Below, piece by piece: positions 36,846-45,114 of a DNA stretch of 64,000 nt (positions are counted from its first letter, which is position 1; the number at the start of each line of letters is the position of its first letter). A program made the translations under genes and the position numbers. The notes under the pieces are model-generated. The model had not been told where the DNA came from, ran no database searches, and was given only the letters and a program-made list of their open reading frames with translations. The stretch comes from an uncultured Bacteroides sp. (lineage in GTDB: Bacteria; Bacteroidota; Bacteroidia; Bacteroidales; Bacteroidaceae), in the NCBI RefSeq assembly GCF_910585845.1, contig NZ_CAJUHF010000004.1:1-64000 (forward strand), given 5' to 3'.

Positions 36846-36885
36846 AAAGAAAAAGAGACGAACCGTGGGAAACACGATTCGTCCC
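36846..36885 (-). terminator. Terminator of the tRNA-Gly/tRNA-Leu unit
   Basis: On the minus strand GACGAATCGTG pairs with CACGGTTCGTC (one mismatch) around a TTTCC loop and is followed by TCTTTTTCTTTTT. Confidence 0.85.
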
Positions 36886-36891
36886 TTAACG

Positions 36892-36975
36892 TACTCGAAG
36901 CGGGACTTGAACCCGCACAGCCGCAATGGCCAAAGGATTTTAAGTCCTTCGTGTCTACCATTCCACCATTCGAGC
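36892..36975 (-). tRNA. tRNA-Leu (anticodon TAA)
   Basis: 84 nt, with the long variable arm of a class II tRNA (GGCCATTGCGGCT). The acceptor stem GCTCGAA pairs with TTCGAGT, the anticodon loop CTTAAAA gives UAA, and the T-arm GCGGG-TTCAAGT-CCCGC is intact. It is 15 bp downstream of tRNA-Gly and shares its promoter and terminator. Confidence 0.95.
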
Positions 36976-36990
36976 ATCCTATGGCAAAAG

Positions 36991-37063
36991 AGCGGAAAAC
37001 GAGACTCGAACTCGCGACCCTAACCTTGGCAAGGTTATGCTCTACCAACTGAGCTATTTCCGC
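36991..37063 (-). tRNA. tRNA-Gly (anticodon GCC)
   Basis: 73 nt. The acceptor GCGGAAA pairs with TTTCCGC, the D-arm GCTC-AGTTGGTA-GAGC is intact, the anticodon stem AACCT/AGGTT encloses TGCCA with GCC, and the T-loop is TTCGAGT. It is the first gene of the leftward tRNA pair. Confidence 0.95.
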
Positions 37064-37084
37064 AGGATATTTGTAGAACGGGTG

Positions 37085-37116
37085 CAAAGATAACGACTTT
37101 CCCTTTTACTGCCAAA
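37085..37116 (-). promoter_or_regulatory. Full Bacteroides-type promoter of the tRNA pair
   Basis: On the minus strand, TTTG (37113-37116) is followed after 20 bp by TATCTTTG (37085-37092). Both boxes match the primary sigma consensus, 22 bp before tRNA-Gly. Confidence 0.85.
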
Positions 37117-37269
37117 TTTTCATACAGAAAAAGTGATGATAAATGAAGAGAGAAGAGACATTGGAAGAGAAGAAAAAAGAAATGGGAAGAAAATGAGAAG
37201 AATACAAAAAGAAAATGAATAGAAAGCAAAGAGAAACGGGAAAAAGCGGAAAGAAGAAACAACCACCTT

Positions 37270-37719
37270 TCAGTTACGAACCTGCAAGGTGGAACCTGAA
37301 ATAGAAACCGAATAATGTTTCAAGTACTCCATACCCGTTCCAGTAGGAAAGCCTCCATTGCTCAGGTCATACTTGGTATGACACTTCGGACATACAGCCG
37401 TTCCTAACCCGTCGTCCGCCAACTCCACCGAAACATTCCGCTGGGCTTCTACCGGACAGGCGGCATCAAACGCGACATATGTATTCCCGTCGGAAAAAAT
37501 ACTCTGCCCGATAATCAGCCCCGCATAACCCACCGGCAAACCGTTTACGTTCTTCTCCACCTTCAGGAACTGACCGGGAGTCGTAATCTTATAATACGGA
37601 TGCTGCGAAAGGCTGCATGAGAAATGAAAAGAAACAGAAGGGATACTCGACTCATACGAATCGCCACAACCGGCAACACACAGCCAAAGCATCCCTACAA
37701 TTATACTGAATTTCCGCAT
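37270..37719 (-). CDS. Lipoprotein with degenerate Rieske-like domain
   Basis: 149 residues from MRKFSIIVGMLWLCVAGC (lipobox LCVAGC); an ATG four codons upstream (37731) is also open and I cannot exclude it. The C-terminal half has the layout of a Rieske ferredoxin: YVAFDAACPVEAQ, then AVCPKCHTKYDLSNGGFPTG. A canonical [2Fe-2S] site needs CxH and CxxH. Here the first is CPV and the second CPKCH, so at least one histidine ligand is missing. It starts 15 bp after argH and is probably its operon partner. Redox activity is therefore uncertain. Confidence 0.75.
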   Translation of the reverse strand: MRKFSIIVGMLWLCVAGCGDSYESSIPSVSFHFSCSLSQHPYYKITTPGQFLKVEKNVNGLPVGYAGLIIGQSIFSDGNTYVAFDAACPVEAQRNVSVELADDGLGTAVCPKCHTKYDLSNGGFPTGTGMEYLKHYSVSISGSTLQVRN

Positions 37720-37734
37720 ACGGCAGCACATGGT

Positions 37735-39075
37735 TTATCTGCCAAGCAAACATCTCTCGGCCTCTTCCATTCCATGAAAGTTGAAGCCATCCACCACTTC
37801 CTGCATCAGTGCGCTGATCTCTTCATTGCAAAGATTGCCGATGCTTCCTTCATGAGTGTGATGCACCTGCTTGTCATGAGAGAAGTTGCCCGCTTCAATG
37901 TCCAGACCGACCTTCTTGTAGGCATCGCGGAAGGGCATTCCCTCGCGCGCCAAACGGTTCACCTCTTCTACACTGAAAATGGGCAGATACCGGTCGTCGT
38001 CGAGAATGTGTTCGTTCACCTTGATCTCGTTCATGATGTAGGTTGTCATCTGCAAGCAATCTTCCAGCTCCTGGAAGGCAGGAAGGAAGACCTCCTTTAT
38101 GATCTGCAAATCGCGGAAGTATCCGGAAGGTAGATTATTGGCTATCATCATGATCTGTTGCGGCAAGGATTGCAATTTATTGCACTTGGCACGTGTCAGT
38201 TCGAAGACATCCGGATTCTTCTTATGGGGCATGATGCTAGAACCCGTCGTACAATCGTCCGGCAGTTTGACAAACCCGAAGTTCTGGCTATTGAACATGC
38301 AAGCGTCGAAGGCCAGTTTGGAGATGGTACCAGCAATGCTTGCCATAGCAAAGGCAACGTTACGCTCCATCTTACCGCGCCCCATCTGTGCATACACCAC
38401 ATTGTAATTCATGGAATCGAACCCTAACAGACGGGTAGTCATCGTGCGGTTCAACGGGAAGGAAGAACCGTATCCCGCCGCCGAACCCAACGGATTGCGG
38501 TTGCACATCCTGAATGCAGCCTGCAAGAAAAGCATGTCGTCCACCAAACTTTCGGCGTATGCGCCAAACCACAGTCCGAAAGAGGAAGGCATGGCTATCT
38601 GCAAATGAGTATAGCCCGGCATCAGGACATCTTTACAACGTTCGCTCTGGGCTATCAGCACATGAAATAACTGCTCCACCGCTTCAGCGATTTCCCTGAT
38701 CCGCGCACGAGTGAACAGCTTCAGATCGAGCAGAACCTGGTCGTTGCGCGAACGGCCGCTATGTATCTTCTTACCTACATCGCCCAGCTTGCGCGTCAAC
38801 ATCAACTCCACCTGCGAGTGTACGTCTTCCACTCCTTCTTCTATCACGAACTCTCCCTTCTCGGCAGTCGCATAGATACTTTTCAGTTCTTCGAGCAAAA
38901 GCGCCAGTTCGTCTTTCGCCAGCAGACCGATACTTTCGAGCATGGTGATGTGTGCCATAGAGCCCAATACATCATGCTTCGCCAGATAAAGATCCATCTC
39001 GCGGTCGCGTCCCACCGTGAAACGTTCTATATCTTTATTCACTTGAACGGATTTCTCCCAAAGTTTCTGAGCCAT
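37735..39075 (-). CDS. argH: Argininosuccinate lyase
   Basis: Releases arginine and fumarate. 446 residues. The superfamily signature GSSIMPHKKNP is at 279-289, with HSGRSRNDQ (105-112) and GYTHLQIAMPSS (154-165) before it. It is separated from the arg operon by 15 kb and lies 18 bp after the SRPBCC gene in a pyrE-SRPBCC-argH-lipoprotein series. Confidence 0.97.
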   Translation of the reverse strand: MAQKLWEKSVQVNKDIERFTVGRDREMDLYLAKHDVLGSMAHITMLESIGLLAKDELALLLEELKSIYATAEKGEFVIEEGVEDVHSQVELMLTRKLGDVGKKIHSGRSRNDQVLLDLKLFTRARIREIAEAVEQLFHVLIAQSERCKDVLMPGYTHLQIAMPSSFGLWFGAYAESLVDDMLFLQAAFRMCNRNPLGSAAGYGSSFPLNRTMTTRLLGFDSMNYNVVYAQMGRGKMERNVAFAMASIAGTISKLAFDACMFNSQNFGFVKLPDDCTTGSSIMPHKKNPDVFELTRAKCNKLQSLPQQIMMIANNLPSGYFRDLQIIKEVFLPAFQELEDCLQMTTYIMNEIKVNEHILDDDRYLPIFSVEEVNRLAREGMPFRDAYKKVGLDIEAGNFSHDKQVHHTHEGSIGNLCNEEISALMQEVVDGFNFHGMEEAERCLLGR

Positions 39076-39093
39076 TTGTTCTGTAGTTTACGG

Positions 39094-39507
39094 TTATTGA
39101 TAAGGTATGATGGAGAGCATGTCAGCCATCTTTTCCAAAGCTTCCTGCAAAGGCTTTTGCACCATGCCCTTCATGAAAGGATTCAGTTCCATGCCGATAG
39201 TCAGCTTAATCTTGCATTCCGACTGCGATGTGGCGACAATCTGTATCCACAAATTGAACGGTAGCGGAGAAGTGGTGGTAGCAAACTTAATGCATTTACA
39301 CGGTTCCCTCTCTATAATGTTCAATGTTATCTTGCCAACGGGAGCCACCTCTATCGACAGGCTGTCCGTGTCAAAACTCAGATTTTTCACTTTGTCTTCC
39401 GGCAATCTTCCCTTGATTTTTTCCAGGTTGTTCAGATCTGCCAACTTCTCATAAACGAGTTCCTGCGGAGCAGGTATCATCTTCACGCCACTTTCAAATT
39501 TCGTCAT
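39094..39507 (-). CDS. SRPBCC-fold protein of unknown function
   Basis: 137 residues, no signal peptide. The layout (MIPAPQELVYEKLADLNNLEKI near the N-terminus, curved beta-sheet, long C-terminal helix QKPLQEALEKMADMLSI) matches the START/SRPBCC fold, which binds hydrophobic ligands. The ligand is unknown. It lies between pyrE and argH. Confidence 0.75.
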   Translation of the reverse strand: MTKFESGVKMIPAPQELVYEKLADLNNLEKIKGRLPEDKVKNLSFDTDSLSIEVAPVGKITLNIIEREPCKCIKFATTTSPLPFNLWIQIVATSQSECKIKLTIGMELNPFMKGMVQKPLQEALEKMADMLSIIPYQ

Positions 39508-39530
39508 ATTCCAGTATTCTATATTCTATA

Positions 39531-39577
39531 AAAAGACGAAAAGGACTATTCGGACAGCAACTATCCGAATGGTCCTT
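39531..39577 (-). terminator. Terminator of pyrE
   Basis: AAGGACTATTCGGA (39541-39554) pairs over 14 positions with TCCGAATGGTCCTT (39564-39577; one G-T pair), and on the minus strand the stem is followed by TTTTTCGTCTTTTT. It lies between pyrE and the SRPBCC gene and may only partly stop transcription. Confidence 0.8.
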
Positions 39578-39612
39578 CCACTATATCAAATATCTTACAG
39601 TATGAAATGTTC

Positions 39613-40251
39613 TTATTTTCCGGCATCCCAATGTGCAGGGTCTTTACGCCATTCGTTCAGCGTCTTGACATCACCTTCTTCAATGTATCCTGTGCGGAGT
39701 GCCACCTCCAGAACGGCTTCATAGTTAGTCAGCGTCACCAATGGCACTTTGGCTTCCTTGAAGGCTTTCTCAGCAACCGGGAAACCGTAGGTATAGGCAG
39801 CTACCATACCGATTACCTCGCATCCGTCGCGACGGATGGCTTCTACTGCTTTCAGGCTACTTCCACCTGTAGAAATCAAATCTTCAACAACCACTACTTT
39901 CATGCCCGGACGAAGTTCACCCTCAATCAGATTCTCCAATCCGTGATCTTTCGGGGTAGAGCGTACGTACACAAACGGCAAGTTCAGTGCATCGGCCACC
40001 AAAGCTCCCTGAGGGATGGCACCCGTTGCTACGCCGGCTATCGCATCTACTTGTCCGAAGCGTTCCAATATCAAGCGAGTGATTTCAATCTTTACAAAAT
40101 TACGCAAAGAAGGATAGGAAAGTGTCTTGCGGTTATCACAGTAAAATGGAGATTTCCAGCCGGAAGCCCAAGTGAAAGGATTTGCCGGTTGTAGTTTAAT
40201 CGCTTTTATCTTCAGCAACTTCTCTGCGAATAGTTTTTCTAAAGTTTTCAT
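39613..40251 (-). CDS. pyrE: Orotate phosphoribosyltransferase
   Basis: Adds PRPP to orotate in pyrimidine synthesis. 212 residues. The PRPP motif is VVVVEDLISTGGSS, and ASGWKSPFYCDNR and AIAGVATGAIPQGALVA are family blocks. I start at MKTLEKLFAEK (40251), 31 bp downstream of a TAnnTTTG box; the longer frame runs through the promoter. Confidence 0.96.
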   Translation of the reverse strand: MKTLEKLFAEKLLKIKAIKLQPANPFTWASGWKSPFYCDNRKTLSYPSLRNFVKIEITRLILERFGQVDAIAGVATGAIPQGALVADALNLPFVYVRSTPKDHGLENLIEGELRPGMKVVVVEDLISTGGSSLKAVEAIRRDGCEVIGMVAAYTYGFPVAEKAFKEAKVPLVTLTNYEAVLEVALRTGYIEEGDVKTLNEWRKDPAHWDAGK

Positions 40252-40282
40252 AACCAAATCAACTGTTATAGTAAATATGGCA

Positions 40283-40290
40283 CAAAAATA
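40283..40290 (-). promoter_or_regulatory. -7 box of pyrE
   Basis: The minus strand reads TATTTTTG, a perfect TAnnTTTG, 31 bp before the pyrE start and inside the gap to recX. Confidence 0.6.
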
Positions 40291-40330
40291 CGAAAACTGA
40301 ACGAAAATAAAAGAAAGAACAAAAAGATTT

Positions 40331-40810
40331 TTATTCAAAATCTTCATTTTCGCCGGCAAGCTGTATGCTGCGGCGAATATCCTCCATTTCGAAGCCCCGG
40401 CTCAGCGCAAAGCGAATCAGTTTGCCGTTCAGTTCAAACTCATTTTCAGCATGGACGCTTTTCCGTTTCGACTGCAACAGGGCGGCCAGAACGGACTGGT
40501 ATTCTTCCTCGTCTATCTCGTCCAGACAACGGCGGCATACGTCGTAGGACACTTTCTTCAACTGGAGCGCTTGTGCTATCTTCACTTTCCCCCACTTGGC
40601 AAAGCGAAACTTGTCATTGACAAAGGCACGGCAAAAGCGTTCCTCGTCGATGTACCGCTCGTCCTCCAAGCGTCTCAGGATATGTTCAATCGTATCGTAG
40701 GGCAATCCCCAGCGTTGCAGTTTGTCTGCCACCTCGGCACGGCAATGTTCTGCCGTCGAACAATAGGCCGCCACTTTATTCAGGGCTGCCGATTCGGTCA
40801 TATCTGTCAT
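40331..40810 (-). CDS. recX: RecA-modulating protein RecX
   Basis: 159 residues. Three-helix RecX repeats are visible: AAYCSTAEHCRAEVADKLQRWG, ILRRLEDERYIDEERFCRAFVNDK, and KVKIAQALQLKKVSYD. It restrains RecA filaments. The start at 40810 shares an ATGA overlap with the prmC stop, so the two genes are coupled. Confidence 0.92.
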   Translation of the reverse strand: MTDMTESAALNKVAAYCSTAEHCRAEVADKLQRWGLPYDTIEHILRRLEDERYIDEERFCRAFVNDKFRFAKWGKVKIAQALQLKKVSYDVCRRCLDEIDEEEYQSVLAALLQSKRKSVHAENEFELNGKLIRFALSRGFEMEDIRRSIQLAGENEDFE

Positions 40811-41643
40811 TTTTCGGCTATTATAAATCTGTCATTATGAGAAATATCCTTCTGAAGGCGGACAGTGCGATAGCCCAGGCTACGCAATAGGGCTACTGTC
40901 TCTTCTCCAAAAGCACGGTTAATTTCAAAATAAAGTTTCCCGCCGGATACAAGCATGTCGAGTCCCAGGGTAGCTATGCGGCGATAGAATCGCAAAGGAT
41001 CCGAATCAGGCACAAACAGCGCCAACGAAGGTTCCCAGTCCAGTACATTCCGTTCCATGTCCGCCTTTTCCGCCTCGGTGACGTAGGGCGGATTGCTCAC
41101 TATGGCTTCGTAGCATGCCGACATGCCGGAAACATCAGCCAGCACGTCGCGCTGTTCGAAGCGGACGGATGCCTGCAAGGCTTTACCGTTGGCAGTGGCT
41201 ATGGCAAGGGCGTATTCCGATACATCCCAGGCTGTAACCTGCGCTTCCGGCAACTCCTTCGACAGGGAAATGGCAATACAGCCGCTACCCGTCCCGATGT
41301 CCAATATACGGGCTGCTGAAGGAACTTCTTCCAGCATCAGCTCCACCAGTTCCTCCGTTTCCTGCCGGGGGATAAGCACGCCGGGAGCCACATGGAATGT
41401 CCTTCCCAAGAAGCGTGCCTCGCCTTGGATATACTGTATCGGCTCGAAATTGCGCAGACGGGCGAGAATGCTTTCCAATTCCTGTTCCTCTTTTGCGGAT
41501 AAAGTTATATCTTTGCCCAGGTAATAGTCCACGACCCGCTGCCCGAAGATTTCGCAACAGACAATCTTGGACAGGTTGCCGGCTTCCTGCTGAGCATAAC
41601 ATTCTTGCAGCTGCCGGCGGATGTACGTAGTGGAAATATTCAT
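40807..41643 (-). CDS. prmC: Release-factor glutamine methyltransferase
   Basis: 278 residues. The N-terminal helical domain is followed by a SAM-dependent methyltransferase with ILDIGTGSGCIAISLSKE and the substrate motif VSNPPYVTEAE. It methylates the GGQ glutamine of RF1 and RF2. I start at MNISTTYIRRQL (41643); the promoter box lies 22 bp upstream. Its stop overlaps the recX start by four bases. Confidence 0.95.
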   Translation of the reverse strand: MNISTTYIRRQLQECYAQQEAGNLSKIVCCEIFGQRVVDYYLGKDITLSAKEEQELESILARLRNFEPIQYIQGEARFLGRTFHVAPGVLIPRQETEELVELMLEEVPSAARILDIGTGSGCIAISLSKELPEAQVTAWDVSEYALAIATANGKALQASVRFEQRDVLADVSGMSACYEAIVSNPPYVTEAEKADMERNVLDWEPSLALFVPDSDPLRFYRRIATLGLDMLVSGGKLYFEINRAFGEETVALLRSLGYRTVRLQKDISHNDRFIIAEK

Positions 41644-41664
41644 AAATCGGGCGCTTTTGGGGCG

Positions 41665-41672
41665 CAAAAGTA
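41665..41672 (-). promoter_or_regulatory. -7 box of prmC-recX
   Basis: The minus strand reads TACTTTTG, matching TAnnTTTG. It lies in the short divergent gap with ribD. Confidence 0.6.
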
Positions 41673-41698
41673 AGAAATATCTGCAAATGGAAGCACAG

Positions 41699-42736
41699 AT
41701 GGAAAAAGAAAAATACATGCGGCGCTGCATTCAGTTGGCGCGCAACGGGCTTTGCAATGCAGCCCCCAACCCAATGGTAGGGGCAGTTATCGTATGCGAC
41801 GGGAAGATTATCGGTGAAGGTTACCACGTACGTTGTGGCGAGGCGCATGCGGAAGTAAACGCTATCCGTTCCGTCAAAGACAGTTCACTACTGAAACGCT
41901 CCACAATCTATGTCAGCCTGGAACCCTGCTCCCATTACGGGAAGACGCCGCCTTGCGCGGACCTCATCATCGAAAAACAGATTCCCCGCATCATCATCGG
42001 CTGTCAGGATCCTTTCTCCAAGGTAGCCGGACGGGGTATCCGGAAGTTGAAAGATGCCGGACGCGAAGTGACTGTCGGTGTGCTGGAGGATGAATGCCGC
42101 CACCTGATCAGACGGTTCGTCACCTTTCATAAACTGCGACGCCCATATATCACCCTGAAGTGGGCGGAGTCCGCGGATGGCTATATCGACTTGCAGCGGG
42201 ATGGCGGTACACCTGTACTCTTTTCTACCCCGCTGACTTCCATGCTGGTGCACAAAAAGCGGGCGGAGCATGCCGCCATCCTTGTAGGCACTCGCACGGC
42301 AGAACTGGACAACCCCTCACTGACCGTCCGCAACTGGCATGGCACGTCGCCTCTCCGCCTCACAATCGACCTCAATCAACGCCTGTCTCCAACGCTCCAA
42401 CTGTTTGACGGTAGTGTGCCCACGCTTGTCTTCACCGGACAGCCCCACCCTGCATCGCCCAATCTGGAATATATCCCTACAGACCTCAGCCAAGACTTGT
42501 TGCCTCAAATTATGCAAACACTATACGAACGTAGCATCCAATCCTTGCTGGTAGAAGGCGGTAGCATTTTGCTGCAATCTTTCATCGACGCCGGACTTTG
42601 GGACGAAGCCTTTGTAGAAGAAAGCCCTATACGACTCCGTTCCGGTGTTAAATCACCCGAAATAAAGGATAAAAACAGTTATGTCATCGAACGGCATTTC
42701 GGAAGGAACATACGGCATTATACTGCGGGGAAATAA
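41699..42736 (+). CDS. ribD: Riboflavin deaminase-reductase RibD
   Basis: 345 residues from MEKEKYMRRCIQLA; an ATG four codons upstream (41687) is also possible. The N-terminal deaminase has the zinc site HAEVNA and SLEPCSHYGKTPPC. The C-terminal reductase (about 150-340) contains LKWAESADGYI, LVGTRTAELDNPSLTVR and LLVEGGSILLQSFI. It makes the pyrimidine intermediate of riboflavin. It diverges from prmC with a 55-bp gap. Confidence 0.95.
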   Translation: MEKEKYMRRCIQLARNGLCNAAPNPMVGAVIVCDGKIIGEGYHVRCGEAHAEVNAIRSVKDSSLLKRSTIYVSLEPCSHYGKTPPCADLIIEKQIPRIIIGCQDPFSKVAGRGIRKLKDAGREVTVGVLEDECRHLIRRFVTFHKLRRPYITLKWAESADGYIDLQRDGGTPVLFSTPLTSMLVHKKRAEHAAILVGTRTAELDNPSLTVRNWHGTSPLRLTIDLNQRLSPTLQLFDGSVPTLVFTGQPHPASPNLEYIPTDLSQDLLPQIMQTLYERSIQSLLVEGGSILLQSFIDAGLWDEAFVEESPIRLRSGVKSPEIKDKNSYVIERHFGRNIRHYTAGK

Positions 42737-42757
42737 CCTGTAGTACCTCATTTCAGT

Positions 42758-42834
42758 ATGCTTTTTATAGAAAAGAAATACCGTTTTATCTATAATTTTA
42801 TATAAAACTTCCCCACAATGCTTATTATAGAAAA
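42758..42834. repeat. Direct repeat 60 bp apart upstream of the DUF6242 gene
   Basis: ATGCTTTTTATAGAAAA (42758-42774) recurs with one change as ATGCTTATTATAGAAAA (42818-42834). The second copy ends 10 bp before the -7 box of the downstream operon, so it occupies the -33 region. Confidence 0.7.
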
Positions 42835-42843
42835 AAATGTTCC

Positions 42844-42851
42844 TATTTTTG
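42844..42851 (+). promoter_or_regulatory. -7 box of the envelope-biogenesis operon
   Basis: TATTTTTG matches TAnnTTTG. It lies 125 bp before the DUF6242 gene, which leaves a long 5' leader. Confidence 0.6.
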
Positions 42852-42975
42852 CAACTTGTAAATAATCAAAGTTTCGGATTCAATTCTTCTGACTTGCCGG
42901 AATAAACTGTATGGCAAGGAGTATGATAGAGGAACCTGATCCGACACTTAACCAATTAAACACTGTCTTTAGAAA

Positions 42976-44355
42976 ATGAGAATAAAGTTTTTATCCGTAA
43001 TCCTGAGTTTTCTTCTTATGTCAGTAGCCATAAGTTCGTGCCTTGACTCAGACACCAACTATGAATACAGCTCCGACGCAACGATACGCGCTTTTGGCAT
43101 CGACTCCATCGGAAAAGGCATCTATTATAAATTCACCATCGACCAGCTGAAAGGAGAAATCTACAACGTAGACTCACTGCCCGTAGGGGCCGATACCATC
43201 ATCGACAGAATCCTGATTGACACCTTGGACGTAATCGGATGGGTCACCTCCGGCGTCAATGACACTCTGTTCAACATGAACGATTCCGTCGATCTGAGAG
43301 CGCCCATCAAGCTGAAAGTCCATGCAGCAGACGGAACGACAATGCGCGAATACCTCATCAAAGTGAATGTCCACAAGCAGGATCCGGATTCACTGTTGTG
43401 GGAGCAGCAACCCTCACTGCCCGTACTCCCCTCCCCTGACAAATTAAAGGCAATCGTACTGGAAGATGAATTATGGATATACACCTCCTCCACTACCGCC
43501 TACCGCCATTCTCTAACAGTTTCCGCCGGTTTCCGCTGGGACGAGGTCCACATTAACGGACTTCCGGAAGACGCGAAACTGAATTCCATCGTTAAATTCG
43601 ACGGCCAATTGTTCGTAACCAACGACGAAGGGAAGGCCTTCTGTTCCGATAACGGCGTCGATTGGCAGGAAATAGACATGCAAGGTATACAAATGGCAAC
43701 ATTCATTACAGGCATTCCGGAAGACAACATCATCGGAAGCCCGAACATACTTGCCGGCATCTGTACGGAAAACGGACGCAACTACTTTTGCGTGAAGAGT
43801 TCCGATGAAACCATCTGGAGAAAAAGCGAAAAAGAGGTTCCTGCCGACTTCCCCTCGCAAAAGATATATTCCACAGTCTTCACCAATGCAAGCGGCATCA
43901 AACAGACCGTGATTGTAGGAAACGCAAAAAAAGCGACCGAGAAGACAGTAGCCTGGTTCACGATGGACGGACTGAACTGGGTGGATATGAGTACCCCGTC
44001 AAGTTTGGCCTGCCCCGCAATGGAAAACCCGTCTATCATGTATTACGGCGGTCTGTTCCACATAATGGGTGGCAAGTTCGACATCATCCGTTCTTCGAGC
44101 GACGGTATTACTTGGAATGAATCACCAGACAAGTTCCTCTATCCGGGCGAGAAAGTCATAATTCCGAATGAAGATGAAGAAGAAGACGGCGAAGATGAAG
44201 ATAAAGAAGACACCATTGAATACATCAACTGGTTCAAGGACAAAGGCGACTATACCCTGGCCATTGATGCCAACCATTACATCTGGATCGTATGGAGCGA
44301 AGATGGTACCGTTTGGCGCGGACGTCTGAACAGGTTGGGATTTCAGAAGCAATAA
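42976..44355 (+). CDS. DUF6242-type lipoprotein
   Basis: 459 residues. MRIKFLSVILSFLLMSVAISSC is a lipoprotein signal (Cys22). The N-terminal third has two short beta domains (RAFGIDSIGKGIYYKFTIDQ; IKLKVHAADGTTMREYLIKV). The rest is propeller-like, with repeated TSDNGVDW-style blades (FCSDNGVDWQEIDM, FTMDGLNWVDMS, SSDGITWNESP, SEDGTVWRGRL). An acidic stretch (about 398-415, EDEEEDGEDEDKED) interrupts the last blade. The family is widespread in Bacteroides and of unknown function. It is the first gene of the unit leading to uppS and bamA. Confidence 0.8.
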   Translation: MRIKFLSVILSFLLMSVAISSCLDSDTNYEYSSDATIRAFGIDSIGKGIYYKFTIDQLKGEIYNVDSLPVGADTIIDRILIDTLDVIGWVTSGVNDTLFNMNDSVDLRAPIKLKVHAADGTTMREYLIKVNVHKQDPDSLLWEQQPSLPVLPSPDKLKAIVLEDELWIYTSSTTAYRHSLTVSAGFRWDEVHINGLPEDAKLNSIVKFDGQLFVTNDEGKAFCSDNGVDWQEIDMQGIQMATFITGIPEDNIIGSPNILAGICTENGRNYFCVKSSDETIWRKSEKEVPADFPSQKIYSTVFTNASGIKQTVIVGNAKKATEKTVAWFTMDGLNWVDMSTPSSLACPAMENPSIMYYGGLFHIMGGKFDIIRSSSDGITWNESPDKFLYPGEKVIIPNEDEEEDGEDEDKEDTIEYINWFKDKGDYTLAIDANHYIWIVWSEDGTVWRGRLNRLGFQKQ

Positions 44356-44413
44356 TAAAACAGTCAGATCTCCGTTTCTTTACTATGACAAAGAGTAATA
44401 AAAAGAAAACGGT

Positions 44414-45109
44414 ATGACTGTAGCCCAAGAAATAAAGATAGTGTTTTGCCTGCTCATGTTCCCCTTCTGCCACATTGCGGCACAGGAAGAATATACGTGG
44501 GAACTGGGAGGTGTCATTGGAGGAAGTTTCTATATGGGAGACGCCAACAACAGTGTCCCGTTCAAGAACACAGGATTGGCAGGAGGAGTGATAGCCCGCT
44601 ATCTGCTGAATCCTCACATGGCAATCAAAGGCAACCTGACAGCCGGCAGGATATCCGGCGACACAAGAGATTTCAAGAATGTGTATCCCTACGGAGAACA
44701 CGCCGCCTTCAAGCGGACTCTCTTCGATTTAGGAGCACAGTTTGAATATAACTTTTTGGGATATGGTATCGGGAATACCTACCGGGGCGACCGCCGGTTT
44801 ACACCTTATATATTAGGTGGACTGGGATTTACATTTGCTCCAAAGCCCGCTAAGGCTGTTTTTACCATGAATCTCCCCATAGGGGTGGGCGTGAAGTACA
44901 AAGCATCGCCACGCACCAATATAGGATGCGAGTTCACTATGCGATTCAGCCTCAGCGACCGGTTGGACGTCACCCGCCGGGACGGCTTGCAACTGGAAGA
45001 CTCGTACCAGATAAAAGGAAAAGGTTGGAAGAACAAAGACAGTTATACATTTGCCGTCTTCTTCATAACCTACGACCTCTTCCCAAGATGCAAGGATTGT
45101 AACAACTAA
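44414..45109 (+). CDS. DUF6089-type outer-membrane beta-barrel
   Basis: 231 residues. The signal peptide ends near HIAAQ, followed by barrel strands (YTWELGGVIGGSFYMGDANN, GLAGGVIARYLLNPHMAIKG, FTPYILGGLGFTFAPKP). Family members sit just upstream of uppS and bamA in many Bacteroidetes, as here (five bases before uppS), which points to a role in envelope biogenesis. The C-terminus (CKDCNN) is not the usual aromatic residue. Confidence 0.8.
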   Translation: MTVAQEIKIVFCLLMFPFCHIAAQEEYTWELGGVIGGSFYMGDANNSVPFKNTGLAGGVIARYLLNPHMAIKGNLTAGRISGDTRDFKNVYPYGEHAAFKRTLFDLGAQFEYNFLGYGIGNTYRGDRRFTPYILGGLGFTFAPKPAKAVFTMNLPIGVGVKYKASPRTNIGCEFTMRFSLSDRLDVTRRDGLQLEDSYQIKGKGWKNKDSYTFAVFFITYDLFPRCKDCNN

Positions 45110-45114
45110 AGAAG

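Noticed and set aside
37035..37262. 75-codon leftward frame rich in Phe and Leu
   Set aside because: It reads through tRNA-Gly and its promoter and mirrors a purine-rich stretch.
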